From contig JBHOQS010000027.1 in the NCBI GenBank assembly GCA_042408875.1, positions 62,001-126,000 of the forward strand: DNA of 64,000 nucleotides. The letters are read 5' to 3'. Each line of letters begins with the position of its first letter. Within the stretch, counting starts at the first letter, position 1. Shown here piece after piece: positions 1 to 8,345 of this stretch. The notes under the pieces are model-generated. The model did no database searches, was not told the DNA's origin, and saw only the letters and a list, made by a program, of their open reading frames with translations. The stretch is from JBHOQS01 sp042408875 (GTDB lineage: Bacteria > Chloroflexota > UBA11872 > JBHOQS01). Made by a program: the position numbers and the translations under genes.

Positions 1-1
1 G

Positions 2-652
2 ATCGGCAATCCTACCGGGGATCTGGTCCACGCCGCCGATGAGGTGCAGGAGGTGCAACGGCTGCTGCGCGCCGTCCTGGGCGACCGGGCGCGCCCGACG
101 GCACTGGTCTCGCCTAGCCAGTGCAGCGACACCGCAGTAGTCACGGAGCTCGGCCGCGGGAGCTACAGCCTGATCCATTACAGCGGCCACGCCCGCTTCG
201 AGCGCAGCCGCAGCGCCTGGTGGCTGCCGGAGGCGCCACTTTATACCGACCGGCTGACCAGCTTCTTACAGCGCCTGCCACCAGCCCTGGTCTTCTGCTC
301 GGCCTGCGAGAGTGGTCGGGAAGCGCTCGAGCCCGGCGCGCCGCGCTACGAGAACCAGGCGAGTGGCTTGGCCAGCGCCTGCCTCAAGGCAGGCGTGCAG
401 TGCTACATCGGCACGCTCTGGCCGGTGAGCGAGCTGGCCAGCCGCTTGGTGGCCGCGCGCTTCTACGAGGCGTTGCTGCGCGGCACGGACGGCGCCGGGC
501 GCTGCCTCGCTACTGCACGGCGGTGGCTCTACGAGCATGCCCAGGAGTACGGCATCGATCGTCGCCGCGGGGACTGGGCCGCCTTCGTACTGTATGGCAA
601 CCCGGATGCTACCGGGCGGGATCTGTTTCCCTGCCTTCCCGCGCCGGACTGA
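2..652 (+). CDS. CHAT-domain (caspase-like) protease, C-terminal part; 5' end outside window
   Basis: The frame is open from base 2, so the gene starts left of the window and only about 216 C-terminal residues are seen. They form a CHAT peptidase domain (caspase/separase-like). An IGNPTGDL segment lies at the edge. The catalytic His is in HYSGHA (about 176-193) and the catalytic Cys in FCSACESG (about 292-315). GTLWPVSE and the closing FVLYGNPD strand follow. CHAT proteins usually carry N-terminal TPR or sensor regions, which would lie outside the window. A serine hydrolase begins 62 bases downstream on the same strand, so the two are probably co-transcribed. The substrate cannot be deduced. 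Confidence 0.85.
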   Translation: MGNPTGDLVHAADEVQEVQRLLRAVLGDRARPTALVSPSQCSDTAVVTELGRGSYSLIHYSGHARFERSRSAWWLPEAPLYTDRLTSFLQRLPPALVFCSACESGREALEPGAPRYENQASGLASACLKAGVQCYIGTLWPVSELASRLVAARFYEALLRGTDGAGRCLATARRWLYEHAQEYGIDRRRGDWAAFVLYGNPDATGRDLFPCLPAPD

Positions 653-714
653 GTTGTAGAAGAGAGTTATAGAGTTATACACACGCACAACTACGGCACG
701 TGAGGCGGCCCGCC

Positions 715-1698
715 ATGCCGTCTGCAGGGTTAGTGTTTATCCACGGGATTAACGATGCGGCCGATCCGATCGCTCCATATTCAGCGGAGCTGTGCCGGGG
801 GATCGAAGCAGCGCTGGTCCGCTCAGGCCGGCAGATGCGTCTCGTCTCAGCGGACGTTATCTGGTCTCAGATCGGCGGCGGCCAGGTCAAAGCGCTCTGG
901 GATGTACTGGCTGAGGATGGCAGGCTCGTGGCGCCGCGGCTCGACTCCGAGCGGCAGCGGGCGCTGCTGGCCGAGGGAGCGGTGGAACGGCGACTTGAAG
1001 CAATTGGCGAAGCAGCCCTGCGTGACGCCGCTGAACAGACGCTAGGCGCGCTACTAGGGGTGCGCGGGGTGCCGGGAGCAGAAGCGCTGCAAGAAGCGAT
1101 TGTCAATGCGCTGGTGCGGTATTGGGCCGAGCCCCTGGCTCGCGCAGCGCGGACCTTCCTGCTGGCCGCCGCGGCAGACATCCTGCTGTACCAGGAGCCT
1201 GCACGCCGGCGCTGGGTGTGGAGCCGCGTCGGCGCGGCGATCGCGGAGGTGCTCGAACATGCCGATACGGAAGAGAGCGAGCTACCGGTGTCGGTGATCG
1301 CTCACAGCATGGGCACGGTGGTAGCTTACGACTTTCTGCATGCCCTCAAGCGCCGCATGCCGGATGTGCTCGACGCGCTGCCTGAGGCGCTTCGCCAGCG
1401 CGTTGACGCCGGGTGGCGGCCGTGCCACCTGGTGACCATGGGCTCGCCTATCGCCCCGCTCCTGCTGCGCGACGTGCAGGGCGAGATACCGCTGTCTGGG
1501 CCAACGGTCGATCTCTCCGGGTCCTGGGTGAACTTCTTCGAGCCGGGCGATCCGGTCGCATTCCCGCTCGGCCGCGTGCTGCCCCACGACCATGTCCTCG
1601 ATCTGGAGGTGCAGAGCGTCGGGCTGCCGCATCTGGGCTACTGGCGCAAGGTGGCGGTAGCCCACCAGATCGCCGAGCGCAAGGCGCTCGGCGACTGA
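715..1698 (+). CDS. alpha/beta serine hydrolase (lipase-like)
   Basis: About 327 residues. It begins with an oxyanion-type GLVFIHGIND segment and has the nucleophile elbow AHSMG with Ser at about residue 198, inside VSVIAHSMGTVVAYDFL. Later come an Asp in EPGDPVAFP and a His in GLPHLGYW that fit the rest of a catalytic triad. An in-frame GTG at 700 is possible, but ATG 715 has GAGG nine bases upstream and leads straight into the first beta strand, so it is preferred. No signal peptide is visible, so the protein is probably cytoplasmic. It follows the CHAT protease by 62 bases and may be its partner or target; that is inference. Substrate unknown. Confidence 0.75.
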   Translation: MPSAGLVFIHGINDAADPIAPYSAELCRGIEAALVRSGRQMRLVSADVIWSQIGGGQVKALWDVLAEDGRLVAPRLDSERQRALLAEGAVERRLEAIGEAALRDAAEQTLGALLGVRGVPGAEALQEAIVNALVRYWAEPLARAARTFLLAAAADILLYQEPARRRWVWSRVGAAIAEVLEHADTEESELPVSVIAHSMGTVVAYDFLHALKRRMPDVLDALPEALRQRVDAGWRPCHLVTMGSPIAPLLLRDVQGEIPLSGPTVDLSGSWVNFFEPGDPVAFPLGRVLPHDHVLDLEVQSVGLPHLGYWRKVAVAHQIAERKALGD

Positions 1699-2096
1699 GA
1701 CCACGCCGCGCGACGACAAGTACCACGTGAACACCTGCTGACTACTAGACTACTGCCAGGACACTCGTCCACTGCCAAAGAGGAGCTCAGGGATTTGCCT
1801 GATGTACCTGTCACAGGAAAAGTGCATGATAGCACTAGCGAGACAGGCAAGCAGGCAGGCCGTGCCTCGCATGGCACGCGGGCCCGTGTGCAAAGCGGTC
1901 GTTGATGCCAAGATGCACTTGTGGGAGGAGATTTCTCACGACAAGGTGTTTCTCACGAAAAACTGACGCGTTTCTGCCGCTCTTCTCACGTCTTCGGCGC
2001 GATAAAAAGCTAGGTTAGGTCCGCTGTGTCCGGCTCGGCTACCTGGAACGGCGCTGAGCGCGTGGCCGGAAACGTTCGTGAGGAAGGAGGGAAAGC
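1699..2096. other. 398-base intergenic region
   Basis: No convincing coding frame on either strand. The stretch holds three copies of an octamer (separate entry) and, before 2097, a strong AGGAGG ribosome-binding site at 2085-2090. I could not assign a clear -35/-10 pair. Confidence 0.6.
1933..1990 (+). promoter_or_regulatory. three direct copies of TTCTCACG upstream of the PRC/BON gene
   Basis: The octamer TTCTCACG occurs at 1933-1940, 1950-1957 and 1983-1990, all in the same orientation, with steps of 17 and 33 bases. They lie 107-164 bases upstream of the GTG at 2097. They could be activator or repressor sites; no binding protein is known. Confidence 0.35.
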
Positions 2097-4253
2097 GTGG
2101 ACACGCAGAGGATCCCGGAGCCGCAGACGACCGCCGCTGGTGAGCGGTTTGAGATCCGGATCGGCAGTGATGTGTACTGCCGCGATGCACTGTGCGGTCG
2201 AGTAGAAAAAGTGGTCTTCAACCCGCGGCAGCGCCGCGTCACGCACATCATCGTCGGGCGTGGCCTGCTGGCACATCAGGACCGCGTCGTGCCAATGGAG
2301 CAGGTCGAGCGTGCCGGGGACGACGGCGTGTGGCTTTCCATCACCAGCGAGGAGCTGGAAGCAGGCCGCAGCTACGACCCTGCCGAGTTCATTGCTGCGC
2401 ATGGCCCGATCCCTGGCATCAGCCATGAACACCTGCTGCTTGCCCTGCCGTTATGGAGCGGGCTGCGGCGGCACCGGCGCGAAGCAAGCGGTACTGTGGG
2501 GATGGCGCCGGGCCGTCCGGCTGACGAGCTGCCGACGGTTGTGGCTGGCACATCCCTGTACGGCCGGGACGGGCCAATCGGACATGTCGCGGCAGTGCTG
2601 GTCCATCCGGACAGCGGGGAAGTCACCCACTTGGTCGTACGCGCCGGGGGGCTCCTGGGCCGGGACGTGATTGTACCGGTGGATTGGGCCACCGAGATCA
2701 CGTCCGAGCGGATCACCCTTGATGTCGAGCGCCGGCAGATCGAGGAGCTGCCGGAGTACCGCCCTGATGCCGAGATCCTCGCTGATGTACTGGCCGCGCT
2801 CGATCGCCACCCGCAGCTTCGCGTGGCCAGCCTGCCGGGCATCTCTGTGCGGGTGCAGGACGGTATCGTCTATCTCGAAGGCAATGTGGCGACGCAATCG
2901 CATCGCCAGCTGGCCGAGGAGATTGCAGCCAGTGTACGCGGCGTACTGGGCGTGCGGAACCTGCTCTACGCAGACGATGCCGTGCGGGTGCAGGTCGCGC
3001 AGGCGCTGGCACGCGATTTGCGCACCCGTGGCCTGATTATCCACGTCGATGTGCGGCGCGGCGTAGTGGAGCTGCAAGGGACGGTGCATACCGACGAAGA
3101 GCGGCACGCAGCGGAGGATGTGGCACTACTTCAGCCCGGCGTGCGCTCTGTGCTGAACCTGCTGGAGACGGAACAGGAGCAAGCGGCCCGCACGCGCACA
3201 CTGGACATCCCGCCTGGCGCCGAGGCACGCCTGACCGATGGCGCCCTCGGTCACATCGAGTATGTCATCGTCAGTCCCCGTGATCGTCGGATCACGCACC
3301 TGGTGGTGCGCGGGCCCTGGGATGACGAGCGCTCCTTGCGGGTCGTACCGATCGAGTACGTGTACCAGGTCGAGCCAGGCTATGTCAGCCTGCGGCTCAA
3401 CCTGCGCGAGCTCTTGGAAATGCCGCAGTACGATCCCTTGCGCTATGTTGCTCCCGGCGCGGCGCTAGCAGCCGCGGGGGGACGCACTGAACAGGTACGC
3501 GTGGCCGCGCCAGCCGCAGCGCAGAGCGTGCCTGTGGCCGCGGCGCCGGTGCGCGCAGCTGCGGCTGTGTCCGGCGAGCAGGTTGTGCTCCAGCGCGGCA
3601 TCCCGGTGACCTGCCGCGACGGTGAGGTCGGTCGCATCGACCATGTGCTGGCGGATCGTAGCACCGGCGAGGCGACCCACATTGTCGTACGCGGTGGGGG
3701 CAGGCTGGAGCAGACGGTCGCCATTCCGGTCGAATGGGCGGAGGCGATCACCCCGACTGGTGTGCGCCTGGCAGTCGGATTTGAAGCGCTTAATCGGCTG
3801 CCGCCGCATCAGGAGTCAATCTCCGATCACGACGTACAGATCGACCTGGAGGGCCGCTTGCTCTGGTACCGGCCTGCCGGTGGGCGGCCGGCGGCGCTCG
3901 AGGTGCGCGTGGAAAACGGGGTCGTCACTCTACACGGCGTGGTTCCGACTGAGCGGGATCGCGTCGCTGCCGAGCGGATCGCACGCGACACTCCAGGGGT
4001 GTGGGATGTAGTGAACCATCTGGTGTCAGATGAGCAAATCGAGCGCGCCGTGGGAGAGGCGCTGCGTACTGACGCGGCCACGGCTGCCCATGCCGCGAAC
4101 ATCACGTATTCGTCCCTGGCCGGCCATGTGGCGCTGATCGTCCCGGCTGGCATTGATCAGGCTGCCGTCGAGCGGGTCGTGCGCGCGGTGCCGGGCGTGC
4201 GCGGTGTGACCATCCAGTCCGCGGCCCAGGCACCGGCGCCAGCTAAGACGTAG
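2097..4253 (+). CDS. multidomain PRC-barrel / BON-domain protein
   Basis: 718 residues built from repeated small domains. PRC-barrel-like units lie at about 20-90, 150-220, 365-445 and 500-565, recognisable by repeated G-x-(V/I)-(D/E)-x-V-(L/V)-x-(D/H) and THxVVRxG patterns. Two BON units at about 230-360 and two more at about 590-705 show the (V)xLxGxVxTxxxRxxAExxA pattern. BON domains bind phospholipid or periplasmic surfaces and PRC barrels occur in RNA-processing and photosynthetic proteins; the joint role here is unknown. There is no signal peptide or membrane helix. GTG 2097 is chosen because AGGAGG ends six bases before it. The stop is 57 bases before the next gene, which is likely co-transcribed. 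Confidence 0.8.
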   Translation: MDTQRIPEPQTTAAGERFEIRIGSDVYCRDALCGRVEKVVFNPRQRRVTHIIVGRGLLAHQDRVVPMEQVERAGDDGVWLSITSEELEAGRSYDPAEFIAAHGPIPGISHEHLLLALPLWSGLRRHRREASGTVGMAPGRPADELPTVVAGTSLYGRDGPIGHVAAVLVHPDSGEVTHLVVRAGGLLGRDVIVPVDWATEITSERITLDVERRQIEELPEYRPDAEILADVLAALDRHPQLRVASLPGISVRVQDGIVYLEGNVATQSHRQLAEEIAASVRGVLGVRNLLYADDAVRVQVAQALARDLRTRGLIIHVDVRRGVVELQGTVHTDEERHAAEDVALLQPGVRSVLNLLETEQEQAARTRTLDIPPGAEARLTDGALGHIEYVIVSPRDRRITHLVVRGPWDDERSLRVVPIEYVYQVEPGYVSLRLNLRELLEMPQYDPLRYVAPGAALAAAGGRTEQVRVAAPAAAQSVPVAAAPVRAAAAVSGEQVVLQRGIPVTCRDGEVGRIDHVLADRSTGEATHIVVRGGGRLEQTVAIPVEWAEAITPTGVRLAVGFEALNRLPPHQESISDHDVQIDLEGRLLWYRPAGGRPAALEVRVENGVVTLHGVVPTERDRVAAERIARDTPGVWDVVNHLVSDEQIERAVGEALRTDAATAAHAANITYSSLAGHVALIVPAGIDQAAVERVVRAVPGVRGVTIQSAAQAPAPAKT

Positions 4254-4267
4254 CCTGAGAGCGAACA

Positions 4268-4296
4268 TCTGGAGCACGCAACTCTGGAGCACGCAA
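4268..4296 (+). repeat. 15-base-period tandem duplication before the phosphoesterase gene
   Basis: The 14-mer TCTGGAGCACGCAA is present at 4268-4281 and 4283-4296, directly in front of the AAGGAGGTGA ribosome-binding site of the next gene. Probably a slippage duplication. Confidence 0.6.
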
Positions 4297-4310
4297 GGAG
4301 GTGATAGCCG

Positions 4311-5102
4311 ATGATCCGGAACGTGCTGGTCATCTCTGATCTGCGCGGCCGGCTGGATGTGCTCGAACCGCTTGCTGAGCGCTGTCGCGAGCATGGCTGC
4401 GAGGCTGTCCTCGTTGCTGGCAACCTCTTCAGCCCTGGCCTGCGCGCCCAGGAATGGGCCCGCGCGCGGGCGGAGGGGCGTGCCCCAGCAGCAGCGGAAG
4501 CCGTCCTCCAGCAGGCCCTTCATCAGGAGGAGGAGCAGAACAACCAGGTACTCGATACCTTCCTGGACTGGCTGAGCAAGCTGAATGTTCCGGCCTTTAT
4601 CGTTCCCGGGGCACTGGATGCGCCTGAGCGGCTCTTCGTGCAGGGCGTGGCCGACCACACGTCGATCAGCCCACGTGTTGCCTTGGTGCATCGCGGCTTT
4701 GCTGAGCTTGGCACGCAGCACGTGGTAGCAGGCTTCGGCGGCCGGGTGACTGAGGCGGTGCGCGAGTTCTACTGGGCGGTGGAGTACCCGGCCTGGGAGG
4801 TCGAGTTCGGGCTGGAGTTCATGCGCCAGTTCGATCGGCGGCGCATCCTCCTGCTGCATAGCGCCCCTGCCGGCGTACCAGGCAGCACTGGCGAGCCAGC
4901 CGCCGTGCTGGCCGATCTGATTAAGATGCACACGCCAGAGGTGGTTGTGTGCGCTCCGCCGGGCGAAGATGCTGGTAGCATTCATATTGGCACGAGCCTG
5001 GTGGTCTGGCCGGGGCGGCTTGACCAAGGCCATTACGCCATCGTTGATCTGCACGAGCGCGTCGCAGTGTTCGGCCATCTCGCTGAAACAAAGGTGGCCT
5101 GA
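4311..5102 (+). CDS. calcineurin-like phosphoesterase homologue with degenerate metal site
   Basis: 263 residues with the order of elements of a metallophosphoesterase, but with several metal ligands replaced. The first motif reads ISDLRG (Asp kept, His to Arg). The second reads VAGNLFS (the GD Asp becomes Asn). The third reads VPGALDAP where GNHD is normal. Further on, LLLHSAPAG keeps a His, while the last GHTH-like motif reads VVCAPPGE. It may therefore be inactive, a binding protein, or use fewer metals. A near-ideal AAGGAGGTGA lies before ATG 4311. It follows the PRC/BON gene at 57 bases and converges with the DUF1614 gene. Confidence 0.65.
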   Translation: MIRNVLVISDLRGRLDVLEPLAERCREHGCEAVLVAGNLFSPGLRAQEWARARAEGRAPAAAEAVLQQALHQEEEQNNQVLDTFLDWLSKLNVPAFIVPGALDAPERLFVQGVADHTSISPRVALVHRGFAELGTQHVVAGFGGRVTEAVREFYWAVEYPAWEVEFGLEFMRQFDRRRILLLHSAPAGVPGSTGEPAAVLADLIKMHTPEVVVCAPPGEDAGSIHIGTSLVVWPGRLDQGHYAIVDLHERVAVFGHLAETKVA

Positions 5103-5124
5103 GTTGCGGCGGGCTGATCCCGCT

Positions 5125-5835
5125 CTAGCTCAGCAGGACGGCGATCACGCCGGCAAAGAAAATGCCATCGTGGACTCCGGCGCCGCCGATGGAGAGCACC
5201 TGGGCGTCGAGGAGCTCCAGGTCGCGCAGGTGGAGCAGGTCTGCGCCGATCAGCGCCCCAACCGTCCCGGCGATGTAGGCGACCGGCGCCGCTGCGTTGG
5301 GAGCTAACACCAAGGCCAGCGCGGCAGCAGCCAGTGGGGGCACGAACGCCGGCATGAGAATGCCCGCCCCCCGGACCGGCCGTGCGGCCAGGTAACACAC
5401 CGCGGCGACCCCGGCTGTGGCAGCCACCACCGGCAGCAGAGGCGCTCGCGGGAGCAGATACAGGCTGACTATCAGCGGGATCACGGCCCCGCCGAGGTTC
5501 AGATAAATGATCTGCTCGCGCACCCGGGGCGGGCGGTAGAAGATCAGCCGCCCCGGGAACCAGTGCCGGCCCCAGGGCCAGGCAGTCTCCCAGGGCTCCA
5601 GGAGCCACGGGAGCGCTAGGCTCCAGGGCTCAAAGCCGTGCACCAGGATGCGACGGCGCCACACCGGGATATTCACGACGCCGCCAAAGAGCGAGGCCAG
5701 CAGCACAAAGAGACCGACTACCGGGGAGAAGCCGAGCTTGGCGAACGAGAGCTGCACCACCTGCATGAGCCACAATGCCCACAGCAGGCCCAACAGCAGG
5801 AGTGCCGCAATAGCCAGTCGAGGAAAGGTGCTCAT
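5125..5835 (-). CDS. DUF1614 family integral membrane protein
   Basis: 236 residues with about seven hydrophobic segments. The first covers residues 5-27 and the last lies in the FFAGVIAVLL tail. Recognisable family features are VVNIPVW after the second helix, the YLNLGGAVIPL helix, and near the C-terminus GADLLHL followed by SIGGAGVHDGIF. The two conserved Asp in these last motifs resemble the paired aspartates of GxGD membrane proteases, but that resemblance is only my impression. Function is unknown. The gene stands alone, converging with the phosphoesterase gene and diverging from the sigma-factor gene. Confidence 0.7.
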   Translation of the reverse strand: MSTFPRLAIAALLLLGLLWALWLMQVVQLSFAKLGFSPVVGLFVLLASLFGGVVNIPVWRRRILVHGFEPWSLALPWLLEPWETAWPWGRHWFPGRLIFYRPPRVREQIIYLNLGGAVIPLIVSLYLLPRAPLLPVVAATAGVAAVCYLAARPVRGAGILMPAFVPPLAAAALALVLAPNAAAPVAYIAGTVGALIGADLLHLRDLELLDAQVLSIGGAGVHDGIFFAGVIAVLLS

Positions 5836-5998
5836 GCAGGCACGCGACCTCGCGGTCGTCTTCGCCGCTGCGGCGCGCTCGCACCGCCTACGGTATGATC
5901 TTTTTTACCGGAACACCTTTGACACCAGCTCTCCACGCCTGCCGGCTGTCGCCCGGCGGGTTGAGCCCTGACCAAGGGATGTTGAATTGCTTGCGACA

Positions 5999-6018
5999 TC
6001 TGGACTGACGTCTGGACT
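5999..6018 (+). repeat. 12-base-period direct repeat upstream of the sigma-factor gene
   Basis: TCTGGACT occurs at 5999-6006 and again at 6011-6018, about 35-50 bases before the start of the ECF sigma gene. It could be an operator or a slippage duplication. Confidence 0.35.
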
Positions 6019-6051
6019 AGCGAGGCCACAAGTTAATACATGAGGTGCAAC

Positions 6052-6771
6052 ATGAGCGCTGCTATGGACCATAGCACACCTGCGCCTACCATGCCAGCCG
6101 GGCAGACACACGCCGACCGCCAGGCGCTAATACAGGCTGCGCCGCGGCTGGTCCGACCATTGTACAGCTTTGTCCGCCGGCGCCTGAGCTATCTCGAAGA
6201 TCTCGGCGTGCTCAGCGCCGGAACCGTGCGAGCCGAGGAGATCGTGGACGCAGCGTTCTTACGCGCCCTGGAACGGCTGCCAGAGCGCCCGCCACAGCTC
6301 TCGCTGCTGCGCTGGCTCCGGCGGTTGGCCGCGCGCGAGATCGACCGGGTGGCACGGGAGAGCCGGCGGCATGAACGCATGGAGCGCTCCTTGTTCGCGC
6401 CGCTGGCTGTGCCGGCCATCGCCGAGGAGATGCCGGAGGTGCCCTTACGCCTGATCGACATCCTGCCGGATCCCACGGTGCTGCCTCCTCCGGAAGTGCT
6501 CGAACGGCAGGAACTCCAGCGCTACTTGAACCGTACGCTGGCGCAGCTACCCGAGAGCTGGCGAGAGGCATTTCTGTTGCACCGTGTGGATGGCTACTCT
6601 ATCGAGGAAGTCGCTGCGCTCGAGGGCGAGCCTGTAGAGGAGATCCAGCGGATGATCGCAGCAGCGCAGGAGTTTCTGCGCGCCAGGCTGCGTGAGGCGC
6701 TGGAAGCAGGCGAGCGCACCGAGCCAGGGACGCCGCGCGCTTCGCAGGAGGTGTCGCATGCGCTGCCGTGA
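6052..6771 (+). CDS. ECF-type RNA polymerase sigma factor
   Basis: About 239 residues. A sigma region 2-like helical part (about 25-110) contains RPLYSFVRRRLSYLED and LLRWLRRLAAREIDRVARESRR. A linker rich in Pro and Glu follows. The sigma region 4 helix-turn-helix (about 150-210) contains LAQLPESWREAFLLHRVDGY and SIEEVAALEGEPVEEIQRM. An upstream ATG at 6040 exists, but ATG 6052 sits five to six bases after GAGGTG and is preferred. Its last 14 bases overlap the anti-sigma fusion gene 6758-8236, a typical translationally coupled sigma/anti-sigma pair. Region 2 is divergent, so promoter specificity cannot be predicted. Confidence 0.8.
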   Translation: MSAAMDHSTPAPTMPAGQTHADRQALIQAAPRLVRPLYSFVRRRLSYLEDLGVLSAGTVRAEEIVDAAFLRALERLPERPPQLSLLRWLRRLAAREIDRVARESRRHERMERSLFAPLAVPAIAEEMPEVPLRLIDILPDPTVLPPPEVLERQELQRYLNRTLAQLPESWREAFLLHRVDGYSIEEVAALEGEPVEEIQRMIAAAQEFLRARLREALEAGERTEPGTPRASQEVSHALP

Positions 6772-8236
6772 GGTCATCCCGCTGCTGCCCCATTTCCTGC
6801 TCGGCAATGTGGAGCAGTCCACCCGAGCAGCGATCGAGCAGCATCTTGCAGTCTGCGCCGGCTGCCGGCAGCGGCTGGCAGAGCTGGACGTGGCCGGACG
6901 GATGTTCAGTGCACTGCCGCGGCATGAGCCGCCAGCGGGCTACAGCGAGCGCCTGATGGAGCGCCTACGGCACGCTGATATGTCCAGCGCGCCGGCGACT
7001 GCGACGGCAAGCCCCGGCATCCCAACGCACGAAAGTGAGGGGGGTGGAGTGCACACAGAGACGGTGCATACGGAGACAACGATTGTCCAGCCCGGCTTTA
7101 TCTCGCCGGAGATGGTGGAGCAGCTCGTGGAGTTCCGGAGCGACCGTGCTCCGGTGTTGAGTGTGTATCTCAACACCACGCCGGAGCGCCAGGTGCGGCG
7201 TGCCTTCCGCACAGCGTTCCGCGACCTGGCCCAGCAGGTGGAAGCCGAGGTCGCGCAGGATGAAGAACGGCGCAAGGCGCTCCAGCGTGAGGTAGACAGG
7301 GTGCTGCACTTTCTCGAGACCTACCAGCCGCACGGGCGCGGCCTGGTGATCTTCTCCTGCCAGCCGGCCGGGTTCTGGCAGGTGTATCAGCTTCCACGGC
7401 CGGTGCTCGATGCCGTGGTGTTCGACACCTCACCCTACGTGCGGCCATTGCTCGACATCCTCGACGAGTACGAGCGCTACGCCGTGGCGCTCGTAGACAA
7501 AGAGCGAGCACGGCTGTTCTCTGTCTACCTGAGCCAGATCGAGGAGCGCACCGACTTCAGCGACCTCGTGCCGCCCAAGCACAAGCAGGGCGGCTGGTCC
7601 CAGGCGAACTTCCAGCGACACCATGAGGCCCACGTGACATGGCATCTCAAGCACGTAGCCGATCACCTTGCCGACCTGGCGCGACGGCGCCAGTTCGATC
7701 GCCTGATCCTCGCCGGCCCGGAGGAGCCGGTGACGGAGCTCGAGCGGCTGCTGCCAGCGCCGCTGCGAGCCCGCCTGGCCGGCCGGCTGGCCTTGGAACT
7801 CTTTGCCACGCCATACCAGGTGCTCGAGCAGAGCCTGCCACTCATCGAGCAGATCGAGCGCCAAGGAGAGCAGCAGCTAGTGAGCGACCTGCTCGATACC
7901 GCGCACGCTGGTGGGCGCGCGGTCCTGGGCATCGAGCGTGTGCTCGATATGCTTCAGCAGGGCCGGGTCTGGCGGCTGGTGGTGGCAGAGGGGTTTCGCG
8001 CCCAGGGAAGCGCCTGCCCCAACTGCGGCCTTCTAAGCGTACCTGCTCAAGAGACCTGCCCGGCCTGCGGGCATGCCATGCAAGCTGAACCCGAGATCGT
8101 TGAGCGGCTGGAGGAACTCGCCTTGCAGCAGGACGCTGAGGTCGAGACAGTGCGTGGCACGGCAGCAACGATGCTCCATGAAGTCGGTGGCATCGGCGCC
8201 TTCATCCGGGGCAGCCAGCCCGAAAGCCTGACGTAG
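6758..8236 (+). CDS. zinc anti-sigma (ZAS) domain fused to baeRF release-factor-like protein
   Basis: 492 residues from ATG 6758, which has GGAGGTG just upstream. Residues 1-55 form a zinc anti-sigma domain with Cys3, His29, Cys33 and Cys36 (HLAVCAGC), as in RsrA-type factors. After a linker, residues about 110-410 resemble the bacterial archaeo-eukaryotic release factor (baeRF/eRF1-like) family. VLSVYLNTTPE is the first strand, KQGGWSQANFQRHHE lies where eRF1 carries its GGQ loop (GGW here), and YAVALVDKERARLF opens the second domain. A C-terminal zinc ribbon with two CPxCG pairs (CPNCG, CPACG) lies near 420-442. The gene overlaps the sigma gene, so the product probably restrains that sigma factor and couples it to ribosome or translation state; the coupling is inference. 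Confidence 0.75.
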   Translation: MRCREVIPLLPHFLLGNVEQSTRAAIEQHLAVCAGCRQRLAELDVAGRMFSALPRHEPPAGYSERLMERLRHADMSSAPATATASPGIPTHESEGGGVHTETVHTETTIVQPGFISPEMVEQLVEFRSDRAPVLSVYLNTTPERQVRRAFRTAFRDLAQQVEAEVAQDEERRKALQREVDRVLHFLETYQPHGRGLVIFSCQPAGFWQVYQLPRPVLDAVVFDTSPYVRPLLDILDEYERYAVALVDKERARLFSVYLSQIEERTDFSDLVPPKHKQGGWSQANFQRHHEAHVTWHLKHVADHLADLARRRQFDRLILAGPEEPVTELERLLPAPLRARLAGRLALELFATPYQVLEQSLPLIEQIERQGEQQLVSDLLDTAHAGGRAVLGIERVLDMLQQGRVWRLVVAEGFRAQGSACPNCGLLSVPAQETCPACGHAMQAEPEIVERLEELALQQDAEVETVRGTAATMLHEVGGIGAFIRGSQPESLT

Positions 8237-8345
8237 ATTTTATGCCTTTCTTGCGATGGTTTGATAGCTGCCAGGGTATCCAAGAATTGGAGCGGGCAGG
8301 CAGCGTGCGTATGGACAGCCGGCTGCCGAGCCGCTCGCTCTGGTC

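Noticed and set aside
121..672. Long Arg/Pro-rich reading frame over the CHAT gene
   Set aside because: It is a shadow frame of the protease coding sequence; the composition (Arg, Ala, Pro without structure) is that of an antisense or shifted GC-rich frame.
4026..5078. 350-residue frame on the minus strand opposite the phosphoesterase gene
   Set aside because: It is antisense to two genes with better composition and ribosome-binding sites; no known domain is seen.
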